The notes beneath the pieces were generated by a model, which did not search any database, was not told the DNA's origin, and was given only the letters and a program-made list of their open reading frames with translations. A stretch of DNA of 64,000 bases from Actinocorallia sp. API 0066. GTDB taxonomy: Bacteria; Actinomycetota; Actinomycetes; Streptosporangiales; Streptosporangiaceae. The stretch spans positions 558,001 through 622,000 of the forward strand of contig NZ_JAJLQY010000003.1 in NCBI RefSeq assembly GCF_020991275.1, read 5' to 3'. The stretch's first letter is position 1. Every line of letters starts with the position of its first letter. Positions 40,773 to 49,026 of this stretch are shown piece after piece. A program made the position numbers and the translations under genes.

Positions 40773-42026
40773 ATGGGTTCCGAACTGACGATCGAGACGG
40801 CGGGCCTCGCGCTGGCCGACGCGCGCGCATACGCCGACGAGCCTCGCCTGCACGCGGCGCTCACCCTCCTGCGCCGCGAGTCCCCGGTGACGTGGGTGGA
40901 GCCCGAGGGCTACAACCCGTTCTGGGCGGTGACCAAGCACGCCGACGTCACGGAGATCGAGCGCGCCCACGACGTCTTCCTCAACGCCCCGCGCGCCCTG
41001 CTGTCCACCGCCGCGATGGACGCGCTCCAGAACGAGCAGCGGGCCAAGGGCATGGGCCTGCGCACGCTCGTCCACATGGACGACCCGCAGCACCGCGTCG
41101 TCCGCGCCATCGGCGCCGACTGGTTCCGGCCACGGGCGATGCGCGCGCTCCAGGAGCGGGTGGACGCGCTCGCGCACAGGTACGTCGAGCGGATGGCCGA
41201 ACTGGGCGGTGAATGCGACTTCGTCCAGCGGATCGCCACGCACTACCCGCTGTACGTCATCCTGTCGCTGCTCGGCCTGCCCGAGTCCGACTTCCCCCGG
41301 ATGCTGCGGCTCACCCAGGAGCTGTTCGGCGGCCAGGACGCCGAGCTGCGGCGCGGCGAGAGCGAGGCCGAGCAGCTGGAGACGCTGCTGGACTTCTTCG
41401 CCTACTTCAACGGCATCACCGCGGCCCGCCGCGCGCACCCGACCGACGACATGGCCTCCGCGATCGCCAACGCCTCGGTGGACGGCGCGCGCCTGTCGGA
41501 CGCGGACACGGCCTCCTACTACGTGATCATCGCGACCGCCGGGCACGACACCACCAGCTCCACCATCGCCGGGGGCCTGCACGCGCTCATCGAGCACCCG
41601 GCGGAGCTGGCCAGGCTGCGCGCGGACCTCTCGCTGCTGCCGACCGCGACGGACGAGATGATCCGCTGGGTCACCCCGGTCAAGGAGTTCATGCGCACCG
41701 CCGCGCGCGACACCGAGGTGCGCGGCGTGCCCGTCGCCAAGGGACAGGCGGTGCTGCTGTCCTACCCGTCGGCCAACCGGGATGAGGAGGTGTTCGACGA
41801 GCCGTTCCGGTTCGACGTCGGCCGCGACCCGAACCGGCACCTCGCGTTCGGGGTCGGCGTGCACTACTGCCTGGGGGCGGCGCTGGCCAGGATGGAGATC
41901 CAGGCGCTGTACGCCGCCCTGCTGCCCCGGCTGCGGTCGGTGGAGCTGGCGGGCGAGCCCGAGTGGACGGCCACCACGTTCGTCGGCGGGCTGAAGCGGC
42001 TGCCGATCCGCTACACGCTCGACTGA
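40773..42026 (+). CDS. Cytochrome P450 (CYP125/142/124-like)
   Basis: A 417-residue canonical bacterial P450 with everything the first P450 lacks: C-helix HRVVRAI, I-helix ATAGHDTTSST with the acid-Thr pair, ExxR region DEMIRWVTP, and haem loop AFGVGVHYCLGAALARME. VTPVKEFMRTAARD after the K-helix and the GxHYCLG loop resemble mycobacterial CYP124/125/142 enzymes that hydroxylate the terminal carbon of sterol or methyl-branched lipid side chains. ATG 40773 has ACGGAGG upstream. No ferredoxin is adjacent. Its end overlaps the helD relic on the other strand by 16 bases. Confidence 0.85.
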   Translation: MGSELTIETAGLALADARAYADEPRLHAALTLLRRESPVTWVEPEGYNPFWAVTKHADVTEIERAHDVFLNAPRALLSTAAMDALQNEQRAKGMGLRTLVHMDDPQHRVVRAIGADWFRPRAMRALQERVDALAHRYVERMAELGGECDFVQRIATHYPLYVILSLLGLPESDFPRMLRLTQELFGGQDAELRRGESEAEQLETLLDFFAYFNGITAARRAHPTDDMASAIANASVDGARLSDADTASYYVIIATAGHDTTSSTIAGGLHALIEHPAELARLRADLSLLPTATDEMIRWVTPVKEFMRTAARDTEVRGVPVAKGQAVLLSYPSANRDEEVFDEPFRFDVGRDPNRHLAFGVGVHYCLGAALARMEIQALYAALLPRLRSVELAGEPEWTATTFVGGLKRLPIRYTLD

Positions 42027-42238
42027 GCGAGCGCGTCCGGCAGCGGCTCGGCGTGCACCACGGTGAGGGTCGAGACGGCGCGGGTCAGCACGACGTACAG
42101 GCGGGCGAGGCCGCGCGGCTCGGCGGCGGCGATCGCGGCGGGCTCTACGACGACCACGTTGTCGTACTCCAGGCCCTTGGCAGCAGGCGGGCCGCGTAGT
42201 CGAGCACCTCGCGCGGTAGCGGCGGGCGCCGCCGTCAC
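42011..42238 (-). pseudogene. helD: 3' relic of a HelD/UvrD-like helicase gene
   Basis: This stretch encodes the last ~60 residues of a HelD-type helicase: AKGLEYDNVVVVEPAAI, then GLARLYVVLTRAVSTLTVVHAEPLPDAL, motifs V and VI of superfamily 1. Immediately before it, in another frame (about 42182-42225), lies LPREVLDYAARLLP, which matches the NYRTPxEIxxxA segment normally ~130 residues earlier. So at least one further deletion with frameshift lies between these two pieces. The matching 5' part is at 42606-43745. Confidence 0.75.
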
Positions 42239-42278
42239 CTACCCTGTACTGAGAGCCCCTCACGCCCAGGAGACACGC

Positions 42279-42575
42279 ATGACGCACTCCGGCGGCCACG
42301 CACCCGGTGCCTTCGGCTACACGGGCGCACCCGTAGCACCCACCTGGACCTGCTGGTGGACCCCCCAGCAGGGGGGGCTGGTAGCCGAGAGCCAGTCCGT
42401 CAGGGACGCCTGGGACCAGATGCGCACCCGGACACGCACGACAGCCGCTCCCCCGCCCGCGCCCCAACTCCTGGAAGTCATCTGCGGCCAGTGCAGCGGC
42501 TCCAAGGGCTGGTGGGTAGGCGACGCCTACCACAAGTGCGGCACGTGCGGCGGCAAGGGAACCGTCACAAAGTAG
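42279..42575 (+). CDS. Small CxxCxG zinc-finger protein inside the broken helicase gene
   Basis: A 98-residue protein from ATG 42279 with AGGAG at 42268-42272. The N-terminal half is Gly/Pro/Trp-rich (APTWTCWWTPQQGG); the C-terminal 35 residues hold two CxxCxG units, CGQCSGSKGW and CGTCGGKG, with the spacing of half a DnaJ-type zinc finger. Such fingers bind unfolded proteins in DnaJ or occur in small actinobacterial proteins of unknown role. It is on the opposite strand to helD and sits exactly where the helicase middle is missing, suggesting arrival or exposure by the same rearrangement. Confidence 0.6.
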   Translation: MTHSGGHAPGAFGYTGAPVAPTWTCWWTPQQGGLVAESQSVRDAWDQMRTRTRTTAAPPPAPQLLEVICGQCSGSKGWWVGDAYHKCGTCGGKGTVTK

Positions 42576-42596
42576 CCGCCGTCGACCGCAGCCCTG

Positions 42597-42664
42597 ACCG
42601 GCCTGCCTCGGGGTGAGCTTCGGCCACACCTGGTCGACCACCGCCTTCACCGGCCTGCCTCGGG
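42597..42664. repeat. 16-bp direct repeat at the helD break
   Basis: ACCGGCCTGCCTCGGG occurs at 42597-42612 and again at 42649-42664. The second copy lies in intact helD coding sequence; the first lies where homology to HelD stops. It may be the scar or the short homology used in the rearrangement. Confidence 0.6.
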
Positions 42665-43745
42665 TGACGGCGTCGTGCGTCCTGTCGTCGGGCGCCTCGC
42701 CGCGCCGCTCCATCTGGACGAGCACCCGGTGCGCCAGCCTGCGGGCGAGCGCCTCGCGGCCCGCGGCGTACCGCGTCGTCCCGCGCAGCTCGGAGACGAG
42801 TTCGCGCACCTCGTAATCCGGGATGCGGTAGCGTGCGGCGCCCTTGACGACGAGTAGGCCGTCCTCCGGACGGTTCAGATGCAGCCACAGCGCCTTGCGG
42901 AGCACGTCGGCCAGGCGCGGGTCGCCCTTGAGCGCGGCGCGCTCGACCGGCTCCGTCGCGGTGGGGCCGCCGAGCAGGTCCGCGACGGTCGCCTGGTCCA
43001 CCTTGACCTCGCCCAAGGCGGGCAGCACGTCGCCGATGTAGGACAGGAAGGCCCGGTTCGGCCCGACGATGAGCACGCCCGACCGGCTCAGCCGCTCCCG
43101 GTGCGTGAACAGCAGATAGGCGGCCCGGTGAAGGCCGACCGCGGTCTTGCCGGTGCCGGGGGCGCCCTGGACGCAGACGGTACGGCCGAGTTCGGCCCTG
43201 ACGATGACGTCCTGCTCCGGCTGGATCGTCGCGACGATGTCGCGCATCGGCCCGGTGCGCGGCCGCTCGATCTCCTCGGTGAGCAGCCGGGACGCGGCGA
43301 GGTCGCGACCGTCCAGGTGCTCGTCCTCGAACGCGGTGAGCGCGCCGCCCCGGAACCCGAAGCGGCGCCGCCGGGCGACGCCCATCGGGGTGCGCGGCCC
43401 GGCCTGGTAGAAGGCGCGCGAGACGGGCGCGCGCCAGTCCAGCACGAGGGCGGCGCCTTCGTCATCGTGGACGTGCCTGCGTCCGACGTAGACGGTTTCG
43501 GGAAGGTCGGACCCGTCGGCGTGGTCGAGCCGACCGAAGAACAGCGGGGTGTCGGGGTGGTCGGCCAGGGCCCTGATGCGCAGGTCGAGCAGGGATTCGA
43601 GGACCTGCTTGGAGACCCAGTCTCCCGCCGCGTCGGCCGACAGGGACGCGGCGTGCTCCCGCATCCGCCGCAGTGCCTCGCGCGCGCGGTCCAGGTGGGC
43701 GCGCTCGGCCATGAGCGTCCCCGTTACGTCGGCCTCTCCGGACAT
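42606..43745 (-). pseudogene. helD: 5' part of a broken HelD-like helicase gene
   Basis: About 380 residues of an RNA-polymerase-associated HelD-type SF1 helicase: an N-terminal coiled region ([19 protein letters not shown]), FFGRLD, YVGRRHV, DWRAPVSRAFYQA, LTEEIERPRTGPMRDIVATIQPEQDVIVRAE, Walker A VQGAPGTGKTAVGLHRAAYLL, and VLIVGPNRAFLSYI. Homology stops at DQVWPKLTPRQ; the region expected next, including the rest of the motor, is absent. HelD proteins recycle stalled RNA polymerase and the HelR subgroup gives rifamycin tolerance. The surviving fragment keeps its start and P-loop, so a truncated product could still be made, but it cannot be a helicase. Confidence 0.8.
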
Positions 43746-43872
43746 GCGTCAGCTCCTTGTCAAGATCCAGGCGAACTTTCGAGGCTACTCGCGCATTCTG
43801 GTGAGGGCGAACGGATTAAACCCGTCGTCCTGTGACAATCCGCGTGCCCTGGGGATCGGCGAGAATCCCGTC

Positions 43873-44673
43873 ATGAAGGTCCATCACCTTAACTGCGGCA
43901 CCCTGCGTGTGCCCGGCTCCCCGTTGGTCTGCCACGTGTTGCTCGTGGAGACCGACGACGCGGGGCTCGTCCTCGTGGACACCGGGTTCGGGCTCCAGGA
44001 CGTCGCCTCCCCCCGGCGGCGGCTCGGCGCGCTCCGGCACGTCATCAGGCCGCTGCTCGACCCGGCGGAGACCGCGGCCCGGCAGGTCGAGCGGCTCGGG
44101 TTCCGGCGCTCGGACGTGCGGCACATCGTGCTCACCCACTTCGACCTCGACCACATCGGCGGGATCGCGGACTTCCCCGACGCCCAGATCCACGTCACGG
44201 CCGACGAGGCGCGCGGCGCGGTGCACGCCCCGTCCCGGCGCGAGCGGAGCCGCTACCGTGCCGCTCAGTGGGCGCACGGGCCCAGGCTGGTCGAGCACCC
44301 GGCCGAGGGCGAGCCGTGGCGCGGGTTCACCGCCGCGCGGGAGATCATCGCGCCGGGGCTGCTGCTCCTGCCGCTGCCCGGCCACACCCGTGGCCACGCG
44401 GCGGTGGCGGTGGACGCGGGCGGCCGGTGGGTCGTGCACTGCGGCGACGCCTTCTATTGGCGCGGCACCCTGGACGGCTCGGGCACCCCGTTCGCGCTGC
44501 GCGCCTCGGAGGCGGCCGTGGCGTTCGACCGCGCGCTGGTCCGGGCCAACCACACGCGGCTCGCCGCCCTGCACCGGCGCGGCGAGCCCGATCTTGTCCT
44601 CGTGTCCGCGCACGACCCCGTCCTGTTGGAGCGGGCGCGTCGGGCGGCTCAGGAGGGCGGCGTCACCCCGTAG
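43873..44673 (+). CDS. Metallo-beta-lactamase-fold hydrolase (lactonase-like)
   Basis: A 266-residue MBL-fold enzyme. [16 protein letters not shown] near 96 gives the HxxxDH site (HFDLDH), later metal ligands are in [11 protein letters not shown] near 174 and HCGDAFY near 193, and the last His is in SAHDPVLL near 250. The overall pattern and length recall AHL lactonase AiiA-like or AttM-like proteins, but substrate cannot be assigned. The ATG is at 43873. It converges on and overlaps the alkB gene by 25 bases. Confidence 0.85.
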   Translation: MKVHHLNCGTLRVPGSPLVCHVLLVETDDAGLVLVDTGFGLQDVASPRRRLGALRHVIRPLLDPAETAARQVERLGFRRSDVRHIVLTHFDLDHIGGIADFPDAQIHVTADEARGAVHAPSRRERSRYRAAQWAHGPRLVEHPAEGEPWRGFTAAREIIAPGLLLLPLPGHTRGHAAVAVDAGGRWVVHCGDAFYWRGTLDGSGTPFALRASEAAVAFDRALVRANHTRLAALHRRGEPDLVLVSAHDPVLLERARRAAQEGGVTP

Positions 44674-45821
44674 GCGGCGTGCTTGCCCGGCTGGATGTGG
44701 GCCAGGGAGGCGTCGCCCCCGTAGTGCGCGATGACGCGCTTGTCCATGACGCGCCGCCACAGCGGCGGGACGTAGGCGAGGCGCGTCATCGCCGCGTAGC
44801 CGAGAGGCAGTTCGGGCGCCTCCGCCCAGCTGCGGAGCGTCTGGTAGCGCCGGACGGGATGGGCGTGGTGGTCGCTGTGCCTCTGGAGGTGGAACAGCAG
44901 GATGTTGGAGGCGATGGCGTCGCTGTTCCAGCTGTGCCTTGGCGCGCACCGCTCGTACCGTCCGGCGGGGGTCCGCTGCCGCAGTAGGCCGTAGTGCTCG
45001 ATGTAGTTCACCACCTCCAGGGCGGCGAACCCGAAGACCGCCTGGACGAGCAGGTAGGGCAGGACGCCGATCCCGAAGACGGCCATGAGGGCGCCGTACA
45101 GGACGAGCGTGAGGGCCCATGCGTTGAGCACGTCGTTGCGGGGCGTCCAGGGGCCGCTCCCCAGCCGGGCCAGGCGGCGCCGCTCCAGCCCCCACGCGGA
45201 GCGGACGCTGCCGACGACGGTCCTGGGCAGGAAGCGGTAGAAGCTCTCGCCGAGCCGGGCGCTGGCGGGGTCCTCGGGGGTGGCGACCCGTACGTGGTGG
45301 CCCCGGTTGTGCTCGATGAAGAAGTGCCCGTAGGCGGTCTGGGCCAGTGCGATCTTCGCGAGCCTGCGTTCCAGCGCCTCCTTCTTGTGGCCGAGCTCGT
45401 GCGCCGCGTTGATGGCGACGCCGCCCACGACGCTGATGGAGAGCGTCAGGAGGATCTTCTCCCAGAGGGGGACGTCGCCTTGGGCCCAGATCCAGCAGGC
45501 GAGGACGAGCCCCGCGTACTGGAGCGGCAGGTAGGCCCACACGCACCAGCGGTAGTAGCGCTGGCCCTCAAGCCAGGCCAGGACGCTGTCGGGCGGGTTG
45601 TCGGAGTCCTTGCCGAAGAAGGCGTCGAGCGCGGGGCTGACGACGATGAGCAGGAACGGGCCGAGGGCCCAGAAGGCGCCCCAGCCGGTGGCCTCCACGA
45701 GGCCGTAGGAGACGAGTGGCGCTGCGGGGATCGCGAGCCCCAGCGGCCACAGGTATTTCTTCCGGTCCTTCCACTGCGCGGTCCCACCGGTGCCGTGCGC
45801 GGCGACCGTCTCGGCCGTCAT
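44649..45821 (-). CDS. alkB: Alkane 1-monooxygenase AlkB
   Basis: A 390-residue six-helix membrane di-iron hydroxylase with all AlkB histidine boxes: HELGHK ([11 protein letters not shown]), [18 protein letters not shown], plus the AlkB signature NYIEHYGL. It inserts oxygen at the terminal carbon of medium-chain alkanes using electrons from rubredoxin; no rubredoxin or reductase gene lies nearby. ATG 45821 is preceded by GGAGGGGG and by two copies of a 10-base palindrome, so it is probably repressed by a TetR-type regulator encoded elsewhere. Family members may also hydroxylate fatty acids. Confidence 0.93.
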   Translation of the reverse strand: MTAETVAAHGTGGTAQWKDRKKYLWPLGLAIPAAPLVSYGLVEATGWGAFWALGPFLLIVVSPALDAFFGKDSDNPPDSVLAWLEGQRYYRWCVWAYLPLQYAGLVLACWIWAQGDVPLWEKILLTLSISVVGGVAINAAHELGHKKEALERRLAKIALAQTAYGHFFIEHNRGHHVRVATPEDPASARLGESFYRFLPRTVVGSVRSAWGLERRRLARLGSGPWTPRNDVLNAWALTLVLYGALMAVFGIGVLPYLLVQAVFGFAALEVVNYIEHYGLLRQRTPAGRYERCAPRHSWNSDAIASNILLFHLQRHSDHHAHPVRRYQTLRSWAEAPELPLGYAAMTRLAYVPPLWRRVMDKRVIAHYGGDASLAHIQPGKHAAYGVTPPS

Positions 45822-45832
45822 GGCGCCCCCTC

Positions 45833-45872
45833 CGTACGTACGACCTAAGGTTGTTTACACCGTACGTACGGT
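45833..45872. promoter_or_regulatory. Twin CGTACGTACG operators upstream of alkB
   Basis: Two identical perfect palindromes, CGTACGTACG at 45833-45842 and 45861-45870, lie 28 bases apart (nearly three helical turns) directly upstream of the alkB start. The second extends to a perfect 14-base palindrome (ACCGTACGTACGGT). Two dimers bound on one DNA face would block the promoter. Confidence 0.75.
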
Positions 45873-45949
45873 CGCACGCGGGGCCGTTGGTGTCAACGCC
45901 CTGAAAGCTCTGCCTTATGGGGGATCCGGGCGGGCGTAAGGTGCCCGGT

Positions 45950-46834
45950 ATGAGGCCCCGGCAGCTTGAGTACGTGGTGGCCGTCGCCGCCGAAGGGTCG
46001 TTCACCGACGGGGCGCGGGCCGCGCGGGTGAGCCAGCCCGCGCTCTCCCACCAGGTCAAGGCGCTGGAACAGGAGCTGGGGCGCGCCCTGTTCGTCAGGA
46101 CCCCCGAGGGGGCGGTGCCGACGCCGGAGGGCGAACGGTTCCTGCCGCACGCGCGCGCCGCGCTCACCGCGTACCGGGCAGCGGCGGAGGCCGCGCGGGC
46201 CGCCGCCCGGCTGGAGGGCGGCGAACTGAGGGTGGCGGCGCTGCACTCGATGGCGATGGGCCTCGTGCCGCCCGCGCTCGGCGCGTGGCGGCGCGCGCAT
46301 CCGGCGGTCCGGGTGGCGCTCACCGAGTACGCCCACATCGACCTGCTGGCCGAGGCGATGGCCGGGGGCGAGGCCGACATCGCCGTCGGGACCGACCCGG
46401 AGGGCTGGCCGGGGCCCCGGCACGTCCTGGGCGAGGAAGAGCTGTTGCTCGTCCTGCCCGCTGACGAGCCCCTGCTACGCCGTCCCGGAGGCGTGCCCCT
46501 GGCGCTGCTGGCCGACCGGCCCTGGGTGCTCTACGCGGCCGACTTCGGGCTGTCCCCGCTCGTCGCGCGGGCGTTCGCCCAGGCCGGGTTCGCGCCGCGG
46601 GCCGCCGCCCGGGTGCACCACACCGCGACGGCCGTCGAGCTCGCCGCCGCGGGCCTCGGCCCCGCCCTGGTGCCCGCCGACGTCATCGGCGCCCGGCACG
46701 CGGCGCACACCGCCCGTCCGGCGACGCCGGTGGTCCGCCGCCTCGTCGCCTTCACCCGTCCCGACCCCTCCCCCGCCGCCCTGGCGTTCACCGCCCTCCT
46801 CGCCGCCCAGACGGCCCGCCCCGTGACGTCCTAG
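45950..46834 (+). CDS. LysR-family regulator (convergent paralogue 1)
   Basis: A 294-residue LysR regulator: RQLEYVVAVAAEGSFTDGARAARVSQPALSHQVKALEQELG is the winged-helix head, followed by a type-2 periplasmic-binding-like ligand domain with GEEELLLVLPADEPLL and AATAVELAAAGLGPALVP. ATG 45950 is chosen over an in-frame start 33 bases upstream because LysR proteins begin a few residues before the first helix. It meets the next LysR gene tail to tail with a four-base overlap; the two proteins share most ligand-domain motifs. Confidence 0.88.
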   Translation: MRPRQLEYVVAVAAEGSFTDGARAARVSQPALSHQVKALEQELGRALFVRTPEGAVPTPEGERFLPHARAALTAYRAAAEAARAAARLEGGELRVAALHSMAMGLVPPALGAWRRAHPAVRVALTEYAHIDLLAEAMAGGEADIAVGTDPEGWPGPRHVLGEEELLLVLPADEPLLRRPGGVPLALLADRPWVLYAADFGLSPLVARAFAQAGFAPRAAARVHHTATAVELAAAGLGPALVPADVIGARHAAHTARPATPVVRRLVAFTRPDPSPAALAFTALLAAQTARPVTS

Positions 46835-47706
46835 GCGGGCGTCGTCAGCAGGGTCTCGATGAAGCTCGTGGCGGCCGGGGAGGGCGAGCCGGACAGGTAG
46901 GCGGCGAGGACACGGCGGACGGGCGGGATGGGCCGGAGGACGGCTACGGGCAGCTGTGGTTCGAGGACTCCGGCGGGGACGAGGGCGGGGCCGAGCCCTG
47001 CGGCGGCGAGCTGGAGGGCGGTGGCGCTGTGGTGGGTGCGGACCGCGGCGGTCGGCTCGAAGCCCGCCTCCGCGCAGGCCCCGGCGACGAGCGGGGCCAG
47101 CGCGTTGCCCGTGTCGTACAGGACCCAGGGCCGGTCGGCGAGCTCGCGCAGGGCGAGCCTCTCCCGCCCGGCGAGCGGGTCGCCCTCGGGCAGCACAAGG
47201 ACGAGTTCCTCCTCGCCGAGCGGGTGCACGGGGCCGTCCCAGCGCGCGGGCAGGGGTCCGACGCCCAGGTCGGCGCCGCCCGCCGCCACGTGCCGTTCCA
47301 GGGCCGTCCCGGAGGCGAACTCGGCGACCTCCACCTCCGCGCCGGGGTGCCCGGCCAGCCAGACCCGGACGGCGGGCGGCACAACGCCGAGCGCGATCGA
47401 GTACATGGTCGCGATCCGCAGCACGACCGGGCCCGGCTCCCCCGCGCCCGTCCTACGGGCCAACCGGGCGCTGCGTAGGGCGGCGACGGCGTGCGGCAGG
47501 TACTCGCGGCCCATCGGGGTGAGCAGGACCCGGCCCGAACGGACGCGGCCCGCCGTCCGCTCCAGCAGAGGCACCCCCACGTCCTTCTCCAGCGCCCTGA
47601 TCTGGTGCGAGAGCGTGGGTTGTGTCACCCCGAGCCGTTCGGCGGCCGCGCTGAACGAACCCTCCTCCACCACGGCGACCAGGTACTCCATCCTGCGGAA
47701 GCTCAC
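46831..47706 (-). CDS. LysR-family regulator (convergent paralogue 2)
   Basis: A 291-residue LysR regulator: RRMEYLVAVVEEGSFSAAAERLGVTQPTLSHQIRALEKDVG is the DNA-binding head, and the ligand domain carries GEEELVLVLPEGDPL and HSATALQLAAAGLGPALVPAGV, closely like its convergent neighbour. It starts at GTG 47704-47706 with GAAGG upstream. It is divergent from the FUSC-like membrane protein gene, its likely target, with a LysR-type inverted repeat between. Confidence 0.88.
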   Translation of the reverse strand: MSFRRMEYLVAVVEEGSFSAAAERLGVTQPTLSHQIRALEKDVGVPLLERTAGRVRSGRVLLTPMGREYLPHAVAALRSARLARRTGAGEPGPVVLRIATMYSIALGVVPPAVRVWLAGHPGAEVEVAEFASGTALERHVAAGGADLGVGPLPARWDGPVHPLGEEELVLVLPEGDPLAGRERLALRELADRPWVLYDTGNALAPLVAGACAEAGFEPTAAVRTHHSATALQLAAAGLGPALVPAGVLEPQLPVAVLRPIPPVRRVLAAYLSGSPSPAATSFIETLLTTPA

Positions 47707-47718
47707 CCTTCGAGCTTC

Positions 47719-47737
47719 CCATAAACATCTTCTATGG
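47719..47737. promoter_or_regulatory. LysR-type inverted repeat
   Basis: CCATA (47719-47723) and TATGG (47733-47737) form an inverted repeat with the ATA-N9-TAT layout of LysR recognition sites, in the divergent region between the second LysR gene and the FUSC-like gene. Confidence 0.6.
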
Positions 47738-47793
47738 CTCTTGGTCACTCCGTGTCTTTGACGTATGGGCGGCGGGCGCCGATCGTTAGGGAC

Positions 47794-48885
47794 ATGACAG
47801 CGCTCGCAGAGAACCTGACCGCCCGGACCGAAAGGCTGCGCGCCATGGCGCTGCCGATCGTCCAGTGCGCGGTCGCGGCGGCGCTGGCGTGGCTCGTCGC
47901 GGCCGGGGCGCTCGGCCACGACCGGCCGTTCTTCGCGCCGATCGCCGTCGTGCTGTGCATCGGGGTCGGCCTGGGCACCCGGAGGCGGCGCGTGCTGGAA
48001 CTCGTCGCCGGGGTCAGCGTGGGCGTCGGGGTGGGCGACCTGCTGATCTCGACGATAGGCGGCGGCGCGTGGCAGATCGCCCTTGTCGTCGCGCTCGCGA
48101 TGGCCGTCTCGGTGCTGCTGGACGGCGGCGCCCTCATCTCGCTCCAGGCCGGATCGTCGGCCGTGCTCGTCGCCACGCTGCTGCCGCCGGGCGGCACGGG
48201 CGGCCTCGACCGGATGGTGGACGCGCTCGTCGGCGGGCTCATCGGGCTCGTCGTGATCGCGCTGCTGCCCGCCAACCCGTCGGGCCTGGCCGCCAAGGCG
48301 ATCCGCGAACTGTTGGAGGAGGTCTCCGCCGCGCTGGAGGCGGCGGCGGCCGCGCTGCGCGAAGGCGACCCCGGGCGGGCCGCCGCGGCCCTGGACCGTG
48401 CCCGTGGCTCGCAGAAGGCGGTGGACGCCTACCGGGACACCCTGACCACCGCCCGCGAGATCGCCGCGCTGTCCCCGCTGCACCGGGGCCGCCGCGCCCG
48501 CCTCGACGCGTTCGCCACCGCCGCCGAACCCCTCGACCGCGCCCTGCGCAACACACGGGTGCTGCTCAGGCACACCGTCGCGATGATCGAGAAGGGTGAG
48601 AAGACGCCCGAGCTGCTCGCCGTCGGGATGGACGACCTCGCGCGGGAGGCGGCGCGGCTCAGCGAGGAGCTGGTGCGCGGCGAGACGCCCGTGCTCACCC
48701 GCAAGGCGCTGCGCCGGGCGGCGGCCCGCCTCGACCCGGTGCCTCTGCCGCCGCTCGGATTCTCCGCCCACGTCGTCCTCGCCCAGCTGCGCTCCCTCAC
48801 CGTCGACCTCCTGGAGGCCACCGGCGAGGACCACGCCGGAGCGCTCGCCGCGTTCCCGCACCGGCCCGCCGCCCGCGCCTCCTGA
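47794..48885 (+). CDS. FUSC-like (aromatic-acid-exporter-like) membrane protein
   Basis: A 363-residue protein with an N-terminal membrane bundle (about residues 20-170; VQCAVAAALAWLVAAGALG, PFFAPIAVVLCIGVGLGTRRRRVLELVAGVSVGVGVGDLL) typical of the FUSC/AaeB family, followed by a long cytosolic helical domain with repeated Ala/Leu/Arg helices. Half-sized actinobacterial members are uncharacterised; larger relatives export aromatic acids such as fusaric or p-hydroxybenzoic acid. The start at ATG 47794 has AGGGA upstream. Divergence from a LysR gene fits an efflux system induced by a small aromatic compound. Confidence 0.75.
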   Translation: MTALAENLTARTERLRAMALPIVQCAVAAALAWLVAAGALGHDRPFFAPIAVVLCIGVGLGTRRRRVLELVAGVSVGVGVGDLLISTIGGGAWQIALVVALAMAVSVLLDGGALISLQAGSSAVLVATLLPPGGTGGLDRMVDALVGGLIGLVVIALLPANPSGLAAKAIRELLEEVSAALEAAAAALREGDPGRAAAALDRARGSQKAVDAYRDTLTTAREIAALSPLHRGRRARLDAFATAAEPLDRALRNTRVLLRHTVAMIEKGEKTPELLAVGMDDLAREAARLSEELVRGETPVLTRKALRRAAARLDPVPLPPLGFSAHVVLAQLRSLTVDLLEATGEDHAGALAAFPHRPAARAS

Positions 48886-49026
48886 CCACTCCCGGCCCAC
48901 GCCAGGTGTGGCGGAATGGGCGGTTTGAGAGGTTCGCTCGATCTCACCGGTGATCGCGCGGGCGTACGATGCTGTGATGCAGGTCTCAGCCACCCCCCGG
49001 AACCACGGCGGCGAGAGGGCAGCCGC

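Noticed and set aside
44649-45821. AlkB as part of the fatty-acid oxidation system at 2.7-9.6 kb
   Set aside because: It is 35 kb away, in a separate operon with its own operators; a functional link cannot be supported.
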